Below, in pieces: positions 17,028-26,228 of a DNA stretch of 64,000 nucleotides (its first letter is position 1; the number at the start of each line of letters is the position of its first letter). Source of the DNA: CALDTK01 sp045110575 (GTDB lineage Bacteria; Bacteroidota; Bacteroidia; Chitinophagales; Saprospiraceae); the NCBI GenBank assembly GCA_045110575.1, contig JBGCGF010000080.1:1-64000 (forward strand), given 5' to 3'. The notes beneath the pieces were generated by a model. It made no database searches. It had not been told where the DNA came from and saw nothing but the letters and a program-made list of their open reading frames with translations. The position numbers were made by a program, and so were the translations under genes.

Positions 17028-17846
17028 TTAGTTCGCGGTGTGCATGTGTACATCACGCTGAGGGAATGGAATGCTAATGCCTTGTGCATCAAGCTCCTTC
17101 TTCACGTTCTCCTGCATGTAGAAGAAGGTGTCCCAGTAATCTTCACTCTTGCAAAAAGGACGTGTAGCCAACATAACTGCTGAATCTCCGTGCTCGCTCA
17201 CAAAAACTGCTGGTTGCGGATCTTTAAGAATTGTTGGACACCCGTTAGCAACCTTCAAGATCGCAGCACGAGCGGCATCAATATCATCGCCATACCCAAT
17301 GCCATAAGTAAGAGGTACACCTACTGTTCCTTGACCTGAGATGTTCTCGATCACGTTACTTGTTACCGTACCGTTTGGTACAATGAGGCGGTGATTATCT
17401 AAGGTCGAAAGGATCGTGTTGAAGATCTGGATACTCTCAACTACTCCTGTTTGGCCTCCACCTAGAGTAACCAAATCACCGACCTTGTAAGGCTTGAACG
17501 TGAGCAATAGTACACCACTCGCAAAGTGACCGAGACTTCCTTGAAGCGCTAAGCCGATAGCGAACGTCAACGCTCCAAGCATTGCAACGAAGCTGGTCGT
17601 CTCTACTCCAAACATCCCTGCGGCACTGATGAGCACCAATACCTTGATTCCAACACTGATGAGTGATTGGAGGAAAGGAACAACCGTCTCATCTGTTCCA
17701 CGCTTTTTGAGCGCCTTGCCTACCAGCTTGCTGATCTTACCAGCAAGCCAAAAACCAATGATGACAACCAGAACGGCGCCAAGCACTTTCGGTAAGTACA
17801 GTAATGCTGCCTGCATGAGGCTATCTACATCGAAATTGAAGTCCAT
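17028..17846 (-). CDS. Small-conductance mechanosensitive channel (MscS family), copy 2
   Basis: 272 residues, collinear with the copy at 13317-14138 (LVVIIGFWLAGKISKLVGKAL, LQGSLGHFASGVLLLTFKPYKVGD, LDNHRLIVPNGTVTSNVIENISGQ). Same inner-membrane osmotic-valve role. Differences cluster in the cytoplasmic C-terminal domain. Its TAA stop coincides with the target duplication of the MITE-like element, and its terminator is the 14-mer hairpin beyond the element. Confidence 0.93.
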   Translation of the reverse strand: MDFNFDVDSLMQAALLYLPKVLGAVLVVIIGFWLAGKISKLVGKALKKRGTDETVVPFLQSLISVGIKVLVLISAAGMFGVETTSFVAMLGALTFAIGLALQGSLGHFASGVLLLTFKPYKVGDLVTLGGGQTGVVESIQIFNTILSTLDNHRLIVPNGTVTSNVIENISGQGTVGVPLTYGIGYGDDIDAARAAILKVANGCPTILKDPQPAVFVSEHGDSAVMLATRPFCKSEDYWDTFFYMQENVKKELDAQGISIPFPQRDVHMHTAN

Positions 17847-18116
17847 AGGTTTAACGTTTAAGCGTAAACCGCGAAGCTAAGCCAAAGAACCCCGAAAGAT
17901 GATTCAGATCAAATCACCCCTTCCGTAATACAACTCACTATATGACAGATAGATAGACAAGTTGAATTCATTGTATCTGAGAAGCGCATACCTTTATCCC
18001 TAAATCGAGACTAGCTAATTGGGCAGACACCTTTAACCGTCCTCCCGATTCTCTTTGAGGTTAGCAAATTTTCAAATCTGAGCAGCAAAAGCTGCGAACA
18101 CTTACCCTATACACTG

Positions 18117-21100
18117 ATGACACGATTCTACTCCCCCATGGCGCTCGGCCAGCTACTGCTTTTGCTTAGCTTTTCGCTAATCACCCAACTCTGCGTTGCG
18201 CAAATCAACGGAGGCAGTATAGCCCTATCAAGCGCTGCAATTGACACGACCATACTGATTGACGGAATACCAAGTCCTATCACCGTTGTTCGTGACGGAC
18301 TTGATACCGGTAGTGTTAAGGCCTTCGTGATTACGGATACCGCTGGAAAAATCCTCGGTCTCCCTATGGGCGATGGTCCTTTTGACCTAGAAGGCGCTGG
18401 TCCTGGTACTTGCCAGATCTGGTACCTCGCTTATGAAACAGGTCTTACTGGGCTTGCCGTTGATGGCCTAGTAAGTAACCTCGTTGGCACCTTCGATTTC
18501 TCAAATCCAATCACGGTCGTACGCGAAATGGCTCCTGTCTCAGGAATCTATAACGCACGACTTAGTGGCCTTCAACAGAACCCTAACGTATTGACTGCAG
18601 CTCGAGGCGTTGTCACTGCAACCGTAAGAGGTAACCTCGTGAGCATTGAAGGTGATTTCAGCCAACTTACCGACGACTTCGACGCGACCATTGGTGGCGG
18701 TGCACACATCCACATGGCTATCGCAGGTAAAAATGGCCCTGTTGTTTTCCCTCTTGTCACTGACCTAGACGGCGACCTCAACGGCGGAGACTTTACTGCA
18801 GCAAACAATACGTTCACGTTTGATGCAGCTCAATTGGCCCAGCTAGAGGCAAATGAGTTGTACCTCAACATCCACACGCTTGAATATCCTAGCGGAGAAC
18901 TTCGCGGACAGTTCCTTCCAACTTCTGTACAGTACTTCCAAGCAACCTTGCTCGGCTCGAACGAAGTGCCTTCAATCGTATCTCAGGGATACGGCAACTT
19001 GCTTTTCACGCTCGACAACAACTTCCTTACGGTTAGTGGATCGTTCGAAAACTTGACAGATTCAATCGCTATCGACATTGCTGGTGGTGCGCATATCCAC
19101 ACAGGATATGCAGGCCAATCTGGTGCTGTTGCCTTCCCGCTCAACCTCACGATTGATGCTGACAATAAAGGAGCTGTAGTTGATGCCGCGAACAACACGT
19201 TTACACTAGACTTCGACCAACTCAACGGACTATATGCTGACAGCCTGTACATCAACGTACACTCTAAGGCGTTTAGAGGCGGAGAACTTCGCGGACAAAT
19301 CAGTCGCCTTAACGTTGCCACCTTCCGTGGTCAACTCACAGGTATGCAAGAGCTCCCTGCGGTTAATGTAGACTCATATGGACGCGTTCACGTGACCTAC
19401 GACGAGAACAACATGATGCGCATCAGTGGTAGCTTCAACGACCTCTCTTCTGATCTAGCAACAGACATTGCCGGAGGTATCCACGTTCACATCGGCACCT
19501 CAGGACTTAATGGACCTGTTGAGTATGTCATTACACCAACCTTAGACGCGACAAATCGCAACGCTGTCATCAATCCCGCGCTCAACACCTTTGATGTAGC
19601 TGGTCGAGAAGATGAGCTTTACGACCGCGAGATGTACGTCAACATTCACAGTGACAACTTCCGCACAGGTGAGCTTCGTGGGCAGCTACTGCCACTCGCC
19701 AAAACCTACCTCGGCGCAGACATGGCTGGCTTCAATGAAGTAGAAGCAGCATACACGTTTGGTCGCGGTAACTGGCAGTTTGAGTTAACCGACAATGAGT
19801 TGACTGTATCTGGAGGCTTCTTCGATATGATCAGTGACTTCGATGCTTCTATCGCAGGTGGATGTCACTTGCACTATGGTACAGCAATCGAAAACGGACC
19901 AATCGCTTTGATTTTGAACCCACGCGTTCAACCTGATTTGCGCAGCGGTAGCTTCCCTTCTGACGACAATAAGTTCACCATCAGTGACGGTCTTCGCGAC
20001 AGCCTTTTGGCTGGACAGATCTACGTGAACCTTCACTCTCAACGCTACCCTACGGGTGAGCTAAGAAGTCAGTTGCTTCGTGATGACAACAAGTTCCCAG
20101 TTGGTGCAGTAGTGATTAACTCACCTGCGATTGGTGACACTATCCTACTAGAAGACGACGCAGCCTTGACGTTTGATGTTGCTTCTGCTAACCTTACAGA
20201 TCCCGATGGAGACCTACTCGTTTACAACTACCAGTTGTCTCTCAACCAGGACTTCTCACAGACCTTCTACACTAAGAAAGTAATCAGTGCAGAGCCTGCA
20301 CAATTCAACGCAGCTGACATCTATGCAGCCGCGATTGACACAGGCTTTGTATGGCTAACACCTCGCACGGTATACCAACGCATGAACATCTCTGACGGAG
20401 CGGTTTCGATCTTTGGTTCACGCGATACGTTCCTCCTCACGCTCAAGCCTAACGTCCCGACAGTTGGCGGCGACATCTCGATTGTGGATGGAGCTACGGA
20501 TACAGTAATTTGTATTGACGGTGTAATCAGCCCGATTGAAGTGACCCTCGCAGGTAATGCAACGGGTACTAATTTCAACTTCGTTATCACAGATCTCGCT
20601 GGTAACATCCTAGGAATACTGCCTTCTTCAGCAAGAGTCTTTGACTTAAATAGTGCAGGTGTAGGAACATGTCAGATTTGGTACCTCGCTTCACAGATTG
20701 ACCTCATGGGCGCAGTCGTTGGAAACAACGTTTCTGATCTAACAGGAACCTTCGGACTTTCTAATCCAATCACCGTCTATCGTCAAGCGCCAGACGGCGG
20801 TGCTGTAAGCCTACTTAGTGGAGCATCAGATACGACTGTCGTATTAGGTACAGCAATCTTCGATGTACTCCACACAACCGCATCAGATCGCCTAGATTAC
20901 TACTACGTCATCACTGACGACCAGGACATGATTCTTGGTTTCGTCAACTCAGCGATGTCATCTACAATCGACGTCAATGGAGCTGCCCCTGGCACGTGTC
21001 GCATTTACGGTTGGAGTTCAATCAACCTTGACGAACCAACTGTAGGCGCCGCAATTACTACGCTTATCGACGATGCTTGCGAGGCCGTTTCTGCAAACTT

Positions 21101-21395
21101 CATTACCGTTGTTCGTGAAATGCCATCTAGTACGCAAGACTTTGATGCTGACACACAGATCGATGTCTTCCCGAACCCTGCCCATGACTTTGTACAAGTT
21201 GCGATCCAGCAGCCGAGTAACATCGAAGCATCTGCTTCTCTCTACTCTACTACGGGTCAGCTGATTGAAGTAAAGCGTGGTGCAGCACAATCACTCAACT
21301 TGTCTTTCGCACTTGAAGCGTTGCCTGCAGGCACGTACTCAATCGTTATCCGACGTGGAGATCAAGTTGCTGTTCACAATTTGGTGAAGGAGTAA
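18117..21395 (+). CDS. T9SS-secreted protein with four CHRD domains
   Basis: 1092 residues. A signal peptide (LLSFSLITQLCVAQ) and a first Ig-like module are followed by four CHRD domains, at about residues 143-265, 275-400, 405-520 and 525-655. Each opens with a 'LxGxxxxP/E' strand, carries AGGxHxH and closes with GELRGQ or GELRSQ. A cadherin-like stretch (DPDGDLLVYNYQLS) and two more copies of the N-terminal Ig-like module follow (SPIEVTLAGNATGT, GTCQIWYLAS). The end is a T9SS type A domain (VFPNPAHDFVQVAI ... VHNLVKE). CHRD was defined in chordin; in bacteria its role is unknown, and secreted surface binding is likely. Confidence 0.88.
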   Translation: MTRFYSPMALGQLLLLLSFSLITQLCVAQINGGSIALSSAAIDTTILIDGIPSPITVVRDGLDTGSVKAFVITDTAGKILGLPMGDGPFDLEGAGPGTCQIWYLAYETGLTGLAVDGLVSNLVGTFDFSNPITVVREMAPVSGIYNARLSGLQQNPNVLTAARGVVTATVRGNLVSIEGDFSQLTDDFDATIGGGAHIHMAIAGKNGPVVFPLVTDLDGDLNGGDFTAANNTFTFDAAQLAQLEANELYLNIHTLEYPSGELRGQFLPTSVQYFQATLLGSNEVPSIVSQGYGNLLFTLDNNFLTVSGSFENLTDSIAIDIAGGAHIHTGYAGQSGAVAFPLNLTIDADNKGAVVDAANNTFTLDFDQLNGLYADSLYINVHSKAFRGGELRGQISRLNVATFRGQLTGMQELPAVNVDSYGRVHVTYDENNMMRISGSFNDLSSDLATDIAGGIHVHIGTSGLNGPVEYVITPTLDATNRNAVINPALNTFDVAGREDELYDREMYVNIHSDNFRTGELRGQLLPLAKTYLGADMAGFNEVEAAYTFGRGNWQFELTDNELTVSGGFFDMISDFDASIAGGCHLHYGTAIENGPIALILNPRVQPDLRSGSFPSDDNKFTISDGLRDSLLAGQIYVNLHSQRYPTGELRSQLLRDDNKFPVGAVVINSPAIGDTILLEDDAALTFDVASANLTDPDGDLLVYNYQLSLNQDFSQTFYTKKVISAEPAQFNAADIYAAAIDTGFVWLTPRTVYQRMNISDGAVSIFGSRDTFLLTLKPNVPTVGGDISIVDGATDTVICIDGVISPIEVTLAGNATGTNFNFVITDLAGNILGILPSSARVFDLNSAGVGTCQIWYLASQIDLMGAVVGNNVSDLTGTFGLSNPITVYRQAPDGGAVSLLSGASDTTVVLGTAIFDVLHTTASDRLDYYYVITDDQDMILGFVNSAMSSTIDVNGAAPGTCRIYGWSSINLDEPTVGAAITTLIDDACEAVSANFITVVREMPSSTQDFDADTQIDVFPNPAHDFVQVAIQQPSNIEASASLYSTTGQLIEVKRGAAQSLNLSFALEALPAGTYSIVIRRGDQVAVHNLVKE

Positions 21396-21481
21396 GTTGA
21401 GACGAGAGATATGGGATTTGAGAGGTGAGACGCTAATTGGGACTCACCTTAAAAAGGTCCATACACTCTAAATCTTAATAC

Positions 21482-21522
21482 AAAAAAGCCCTCTCTTTCA
21501 GTTTGAAAGAGGGGGCTTTTTG
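21482..21522. terminator. Bidirectional rho-independent terminator
   Basis: AAAAAAGCCCTCTCTTTC, a short loop, GAAAGAGGGGGCTTTTT: a long stem with one G-T pair and A/T tracts on both flanks. It ends the CHRD gene and the convergent DUF1801 gene. Confidence 0.85.
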
Positions 21523-21609
21523 ATTGGGTACTTTGGATTTTGGACCGTCCCGCAATTCTACGGGACTGGCGGATGTCGGATGCGGATAGGGATGCACATT
21601 TGGAACGCT

Positions 21610-21660
21610 CGGTCAACGCCGCGATAAATCGCAAGCTACCCGTTCGGCTTCGCTCAGGGC
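21610..21660 (+). repeat. Dispersed intergenic repeat, copy 1
   Basis: CGCGATAAATCGC, four variable bases, then TACCCGTTCGGCT-T-CGCTCAGGGCAG. The same block in reverse orientation occurs at 59546-59592. It is non-coding and lies next to short inverted GCGCGC-type sequence. Confidence 0.6.
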
Positions 21661-21757
21661 AGGCTATCTGAGCAATCGCGCGCTACGCGGCTCACCAACG
21701 CGCCGCTCGCTAGGAACGTTCCTTGCGCTTTAGCCCTTGGTCGACGTAAGCCAAGCC

Positions 21758-22138
21758 TCAGGTAATCTTCCCCTCCACACGCGCACGCTCCATATTTTCC
21801 TTCACTTTGAACTTCACCATTTGGGCTAATAGTTCCAGTGGAAGATCTTCGGTAAACGGAAATTGAACTGTCCCTTTTCCAGTCTTGTACGGCTTCAGTT
21901 CTTCTGCAAATTTAGCTACTGGACCTGCTTCAGGATAGAAGGCTAAGTGCTTAGCATATGCGCCAAACCAGACCAGTTTATAGTGAAGCATGTAGACGGG
22001 CATTCCATAGGTGATACCTTCTTCAGCTGCTGGTGCAGCCGCTTTAACCATTGCTCGGAGTTGCTCCAGTTTCTCTTGAATGTGCACCGGAAAATCAGCG
22101 ACATAAGCCTCTACGGAAGGGTACTTTTTCATTGCCAT
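21758..22138 (-). CDS. DUF1801 family (iron-chaperone/YdhG-like) protein
   Basis: 126 residues. VEAYVADFPVHIQEKLEQLRAMVKAAAPAAEEGITYGMPVY, the FYPEAGPVAKFAEELK block and the C-terminal KGTVQFPF ... LLAQMVKFKVKENMER match DUF1801, a small family that includes Bacillus Fra-like frataxin analogues. Cytoplasmic. Upstream, TAACTTTG (minus strand, 22159-22152) resembles a Bacteroidota -7 box, but no -33 TTG is well placed. Confidence 0.85.
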   Translation of the reverse strand: MAMKKYPSVEAYVADFPVHIQEKLEQLRAMVKAAAPAAEEGITYGMPVYMLHYKLVWFGAYAKHLAFYPEAGPVAKFAEELKPYKTGKGTVQFPFTEDLPLELLAQMVKFKVKENMERARVEGKIT

Positions 22139-22318
22139 AGTGGTAAGCTAACAAAGTTAGAGCACTCGTCTGGGAGGACCTGCGAACTGTCAGTGCAAGC
22201 GATACTAGTCAAGGTTGAAAGTCATCTCTAGATTTCTCACTGACCCGGTTTGGCTCGGCGAACTGACAGTTCAGACGATAATCAACTATCTTGCCCGTAT
22301 CAACTTACCCCACCCTAC

Positions 22319-23050
22319 ATGTCTCCATTTCTAGCCGAACTCATTGGAACCTTTCTTTTACTCCTCCTCGGTTGTGGAGTCGTAGCAAACGTCATCCTCA
22401 AGGGCACAAAAGGAAACGACAGCGGCTGGATCGTTATCACCACAGGCTGGGCGCTTGCAGTATACGTAGGCGTTGTTGTTGCCGCTCCCTATAGCGGAGC
22501 GCACCTCAATCCTGCAGTTTCAATCGGATTGGCCGTAGCCGGAAAATTTGCGTGGTCTGAAGTGCCACTGTATATCGTGGCTCAGCTAATAGGAGCCTTC
22601 TTGGGCGCTTTCGGAGCCTGGGCCATCTATCATGATCACTTCGTAGCTACAGAAGACCAAGGCACCAAGCTGGGCGTATTTGCTACGATCCCAGCTATCC
22701 GGAACTACACTTCGAATTTAATCAGCGAGGTGCTCGGCACCTTTGTGCTTGTCTTTGTGGTTCTCTTTTTTACCGGCGCAAGCTTCACTGACGGCGAGAC
22801 TGTTGTCATTGGCCTTGGATCTCTGGGTGCAGTGCCTGTCGCCTTTCTGGTGTGGGCAATCGGTCTTAGCCTCGGTGGCACGACTGGATATGCTATCAAT
22901 CCTGCCCGCGACTTAGGTCCACGGCTGTTTCATGCCTTGGCGCCGATTAAGGGCAAAGGTTCTAGTGACTGGGCGTATGCTTGGGTACCGATTGTTGGGC
23001 CACTTATTGGAGCGACGACGGCTGGGGTGGTTGCGCTGGTTCTGGGGTAG
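22319..23050 (+). CDS. glpF: Aquaglyceroporin / MIP family channel
   Basis: 243 residues from the ATG of MSPFLAELIGTFLLLLLG; a longer TTG-start frame adds a non-conserved tail and is rejected. Six membrane spans and two half-helices carry the NPA boxes, AHLNPAVSIG and AINPARDLGPR. The Asp after the second NPAR is typical of glycerol facilitators rather than pure water channels. It would carry glycerol or similar small polyols across the inner membrane. No glycerol kinase gene is adjacent. Confidence 0.88.
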   Translation: MSPFLAELIGTFLLLLLGCGVVANVILKGTKGNDSGWIVITTGWALAVYVGVVVAAPYSGAHLNPAVSIGLAVAGKFAWSEVPLYIVAQLIGAFLGAFGAWAIYHDHFVATEDQGTKLGVFATIPAIRNYTSNLISEVLGTFVLVFVVLFFTGASFTDGETVVIGLGSLGAVPVAFLVWAIGLSLGGTTGYAINPARDLGPRLFHALAPIKGKGSSDWAYAWVPIVGPLIGATTAGVVALVLG

Positions 23051-23376
23051 GCAAAAACGACATTGAAGCAACTAGTCTAGACGATCGAGCGCCACACTAA
23101 GAGTGAGTTTATGAAAGGTCTGCTGATACAGTGAGCGATAAAAGTATGCGAAAGAAAAAACCTTCCTAGGAAGCACTGGCGCTGGACACGATGGCTCATG
23201 ACGCCTGAAGCATTGCGAATAGTTCTGAAAAAGAGTCTTTTTAAAACAAAACGCAGCTTGCAGCAAGTGGACTTAAAGATGTACGTTTGGATCTTCCACA
23301 GGTTTAGTGGAATACTCATGGCGGCGTACTTCAGCGCACTGTCTTAAGTAGGCTTACACATCCACATTCATACAGT
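23051..23376. other. Intergenic region before the type I restriction locus
   Basis: No supported gene. The right half reads MYVWIFHRFSGILMAAYFSALS on the plus strand (23279-23347), which faintly resembles a cytochrome-b helix with a HRxSG motif, but it is only 22 codons long and may be chance or a fragment. The left border of the restriction island presumably lies here. Confidence 0.4.
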
Positions 23377-24918
23377 ATGTCAGGAGCTCAGCAACGCGCC
23401 AACCTTCACCGCCAGATTTGGCAGATAGCCAACGATGTACGCGGAGCAGTAGACGGGTGGGACTTTAAGCAATATGTCCTCGGCACACTTTTTTATCGCT
23501 TTATCAGCGAAAATTTTTCGGACTATATCGAGGCTGGAGATGAGAGCATCGACTACCCCACTATGGAGGACGGCGTTATCAGCCCAGCCATCAAGGACGA
23601 CGCGGTTAAGACCAAAGGCTACTTTATCTATCCAAGCGAACTGTTTGAGAACATCGCGCGCAATGCCAACGACAACGAAAGCCTCAATACAGACTTGGCA
23701 GCCATCTTCTCGGCCATCGAGGCCTCAGCCAACGGCTACCCCTCTGAAAGCGACATTAAAGGACTTTTTGCGGACTTTGACACCACCAGCAATCGCCTTG
23801 GTAATACTGTGCGAGATAAGAACAGTCGACTTGCATCGGTAATTAAAGGTGTGGCTGGACTAGACTTTGGCGATTTTAATGGGAGCCACATCGACCTTTT
23901 CGGTGATGCTTACGAATTCCTGATTTCTAATTATGCTGCCAATGCTGGTAAGTCAGGTGGAGAATTTTTTACACCACAAAATGTATCGAAGCTCATCGCG
24001 CGGCTTGCGATGCACAAGCAGGAAAGTGTCAACAAGATTTACGACCCAGCTTGCGGGTCAGGCTCACTGCTATTACAGGCCAAAAAGCATTTCGATAAGC
24101 ACATTATTGAAGAAGGCTTTTACGGACAGGAATTAAATCATACGACCTATAATTTGGCCCGTATGAACATGTTCTTACACAACATCAACTACGACAAGTT
24201 TGAAATAAAGCTGGGCGACACGCTAATGGAGCCTGACTTTGGCGATGAAAAGCCTTTTGATGCGATTGTGTCCAATCCGCCCTATTCCGTCAAATGGATT
24301 GGCGATGCAGACCCTACACTTATCAACGATGACCGCTTCGCTCCCGCTGGCGTACTAGCACCAAAGTCCAAAGCCGATTTTGCCTTTGTGCTACATGTGC
24401 TAAGTTACCTATCGGGCAAAGGGCGCGCAGCCATTGTCTGCTTTCCTGGCATATTTTATCGCGGCGGAGCGGAACGCAAAATTCGGCGCTACTTGGTCGA
24501 GAACAACTACGTCGAGACAATCATCTCGCTACCACCAAATCTGTTCTACGGGACCACGATCGCGGTCACTATCCTGGTCCTGTCCAAACACAAAACGGAT
24601 ACCGAGACACAATTTATTGATGCCAGTGGCTTGTTTAAAAAGGAGACCAACAACAATGTGCTCACTGAGGAGCACATCGAAACTATTGTCGGGGCATTTG
24701 ACAGTAAGGCTGACATCGATTTTTTTACTCAATCTGTTCCGATTGAGTTGCTAGCAGAGAACGACTATAACCTATCTGTGAGTAGTTATGTAGAGCCAGA
24801 AGACACACGAGAGAAAATAGACATTAAGAAACTAAATTCAGAATTGGAGAAAACTGTAATACGGATAGATCAACTTAGGTCTAACATTGATACGATTGTA
24901 GCGGAGATAGAAGGTTAA
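23377..24918 (+). CDS. hsdM: Type I restriction-modification system, methyltransferase subunit
   Basis: 513 residues. The HsdM N-terminal helical domain (ANLHRQIWQIANDVRGAVDGWDFKQYVLG) is followed by the N6-adenine methyltransferase fold. The SAM site lies in KIYDPACGSGSLLLQA and the catalytic motif is N300-P-P-Y303 in IVSNPPYSVKW. With HsdS it methylates adenines in a bipartite target and protects self DNA. It opens an operon of four genes: hsdS starts 30 bases after its stop, and prrC and hsdR follow with 4-base overlaps. The whole locus lacks the 14-mer repeat. Confidence 0.96.
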   Translation: MSGAQQRANLHRQIWQIANDVRGAVDGWDFKQYVLGTLFYRFISENFSDYIEAGDESIDYPTMEDGVISPAIKDDAVKTKGYFIYPSELFENIARNANDNESLNTDLAAIFSAIEASANGYPSESDIKGLFADFDTTSNRLGNTVRDKNSRLASVIKGVAGLDFGDFNGSHIDLFGDAYEFLISNYAANAGKSGGEFFTPQNVSKLIARLAMHKQESVNKIYDPACGSGSLLLQAKKHFDKHIIEEGFYGQELNHTTYNLARMNMFLHNINYDKFEIKLGDTLMEPDFGDEKPFDAIVSNPPYSVKWIGDADPTLINDDRFAPAGVLAPKSKADFAFVLHVLSYLSGKGRAAIVCFPGIFYRGGAERKIRRYLVENNYVETIISLPPNLFYGTTIAVTILVLSKHKTDTETQFIDASGLFKKETNNNVLTEEHIETIVGAFDSKADIDFFTQSVPIELLAENDYNLSVSSYVEPEDTREKIDIKKLNSELEKTVIRIDQLRSNIDTIVAEIEG

Positions 24919-24947
24919 TCATATCAACAAAATTACAATCAATTAAT

Positions 24948-26228
24948 ATGTCAAAAGGAATAGGTTCAGTAAATGCAGGAGCTTTGAAGAAGCTTCTTGA
25001 AGGGGTAAGTGTGGAGTGGGTCCCACTAAAGAATAAGGCCAATTATTCTTCAACTCGTGTTCTATCATCAACCTTAGATGAAAAATCGTTTACTGGAGTT
25101 GACAATCTAATTTCTGATAAAGGAGGTAGAAAAGATTCAACTTATTCAGCAAACACACTTAATGTTACAAAGTACGAATGTAATGACATACTGATCGGGA
25201 ACATTAGACCATATCTAAAAAAGATTTGGCTAGCAACAAGCGAGGGAGGATGCAGTGGTGATGTACTAGCTATCAGAATTAATGATTCAGAGGAACGATT
25301 CACTGATCCACTGTATTTATACTATTGCTTGTCATCTGACGATTTCTTTAGATACAATGTCCAACATTCTAAAGGAGCTAAGATGCCACGTGGTGATAAA
25401 GCTGCAATAATGTTGTACCCCATACCTATCCCTTACCCAAGCGACCCTAAAAAATCCTTAGCCCTACAACAAGAGATCGCCCATATCTTGGATACTTTTA
25501 CTGAGCTTACCACTGAGCTTACCACTGAGCTTACCACTAGGCGCAAGCAGTTTGAATACTACCGAGAGCAGTTATTGACTTTTGAAAAGGGTGAAATGGA
25601 TATGATTCCGTTAGGTGAACTTGGTGAGTTTGTCCGCGGAGGCGCTTTGCAAAAGAAAGACTTTACAAAGACTGGTATCGGATGTATTCATTACGGCCAG
25701 GTTTTCACACACTACGGTACATATGCTGATTCAACGAAGACTTTCATCTCTGAAGACTTTTTCAAAAAGGCACGAAAAGCACAGCCATCTGACTTAATTA
25801 TCGCAACAACTAGTGAAAACGATGAAGATGTATGCAAAACAGTAGCTTGGGTCGGAAATCATGAAATCGCTGTAAGTAGTGACGCCTATATTTATAAGCA
25901 CGCTCTAGATCCAAAATATGTTTCTTATTTTTTTCAAACTGAGAAATTTAGAAAACAAAAACTGCCTTTTATCACAGGGACCAAAGTTCGTCGGGTCAGC
26001 GGCAAAAACTTATCAAAGATTATGATCCCAATCCCATTTCATAACGATCCTGAAAAGTCTCTCCACGAGCAAGAGCGTATAGCCTCCATTCTCGACAAAT
26101 TTGATACCCTCACAAACTCTATCTCCGAAGGTTTACCACGCGAGATACAGCAACGCCAGCAACAGTACGAATACTATCGAGACTTGCTCCTAAGCTTTCC
26201 ACAGACCACTAAAGACATAGACGCGTGA
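24948..26228 (+). CDS. hsdS: Type I restriction-modification system, specificity subunit
   Basis: 426 residues. There are two target-recognition domains (about residues 15-165 and 220-370), each followed by a conserved helical spacer (LALQQEIAHILDTFTEL ... RRKQFEYYREQLL and LHEQERIASILDKFDTL ... IQQRQQQYEYYRDLL). The first spacer holds three perfect 12-bp repeats encoding TELT. In the EcoR124I/EcoDXXI group the number of such repeats sets the spacing between the two half-sites. The TGA stop overlaps the GTG start of prrC. Confidence 0.95.
   Translation: MSKGIGSVNAGALKKLLEGVSVEWVPLKNKANYSSTRVLSSTLDEKSFTGVDNLISDKGGRKDSTYSANTLNVTKYECNDILIGNIRPYLKKIWLATSEGGCSGDVLAIRINDSEERFTDPLYLYYCLSSDDFFRYNVQHSKGAKMPRGDKAAIMLYPIPIPYPSDPKKSLALQQEIAHILDTFTELTTELTTELTTRRKQFEYYREQLLTFEKGEMDMIPLGELGEFVRGGALQKKDFTKTGIGCIHYGQVFTHYGTYADSTKTFISEDFFKKARKAQPSDLIIATTSENDEDVCKTVAWVGNHEIAVSSDAYIYKHALDPKYVSYFFQTEKFRKQKLPFITGTKVRRVSGKNLSKIMIPIPFHNDPEKSLHEQERIASILDKFDTLTNSISEGLPREIQQRQQQYEYYRDLLLSFPQTTKDIDA
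25500..25535 (+). repeat. Three perfect 12-bp repeats in hsdS
   Basis: ACTGAGCTTACC repeated three times in tandem, each coding TELT, in the helical spacer between the recognition domains. This is the same place and unit length as the TAEL repeats of EcoR124I (two copies) and EcoDXXI (three copies). Confidence 0.95.

Noticed and set aside
23279..23347. Short peptide resembling a cytochrome-b helix (IFHRFSGIL)
   Set aside because: Only 22 codons with no flanking homology; chance cannot be excluded.
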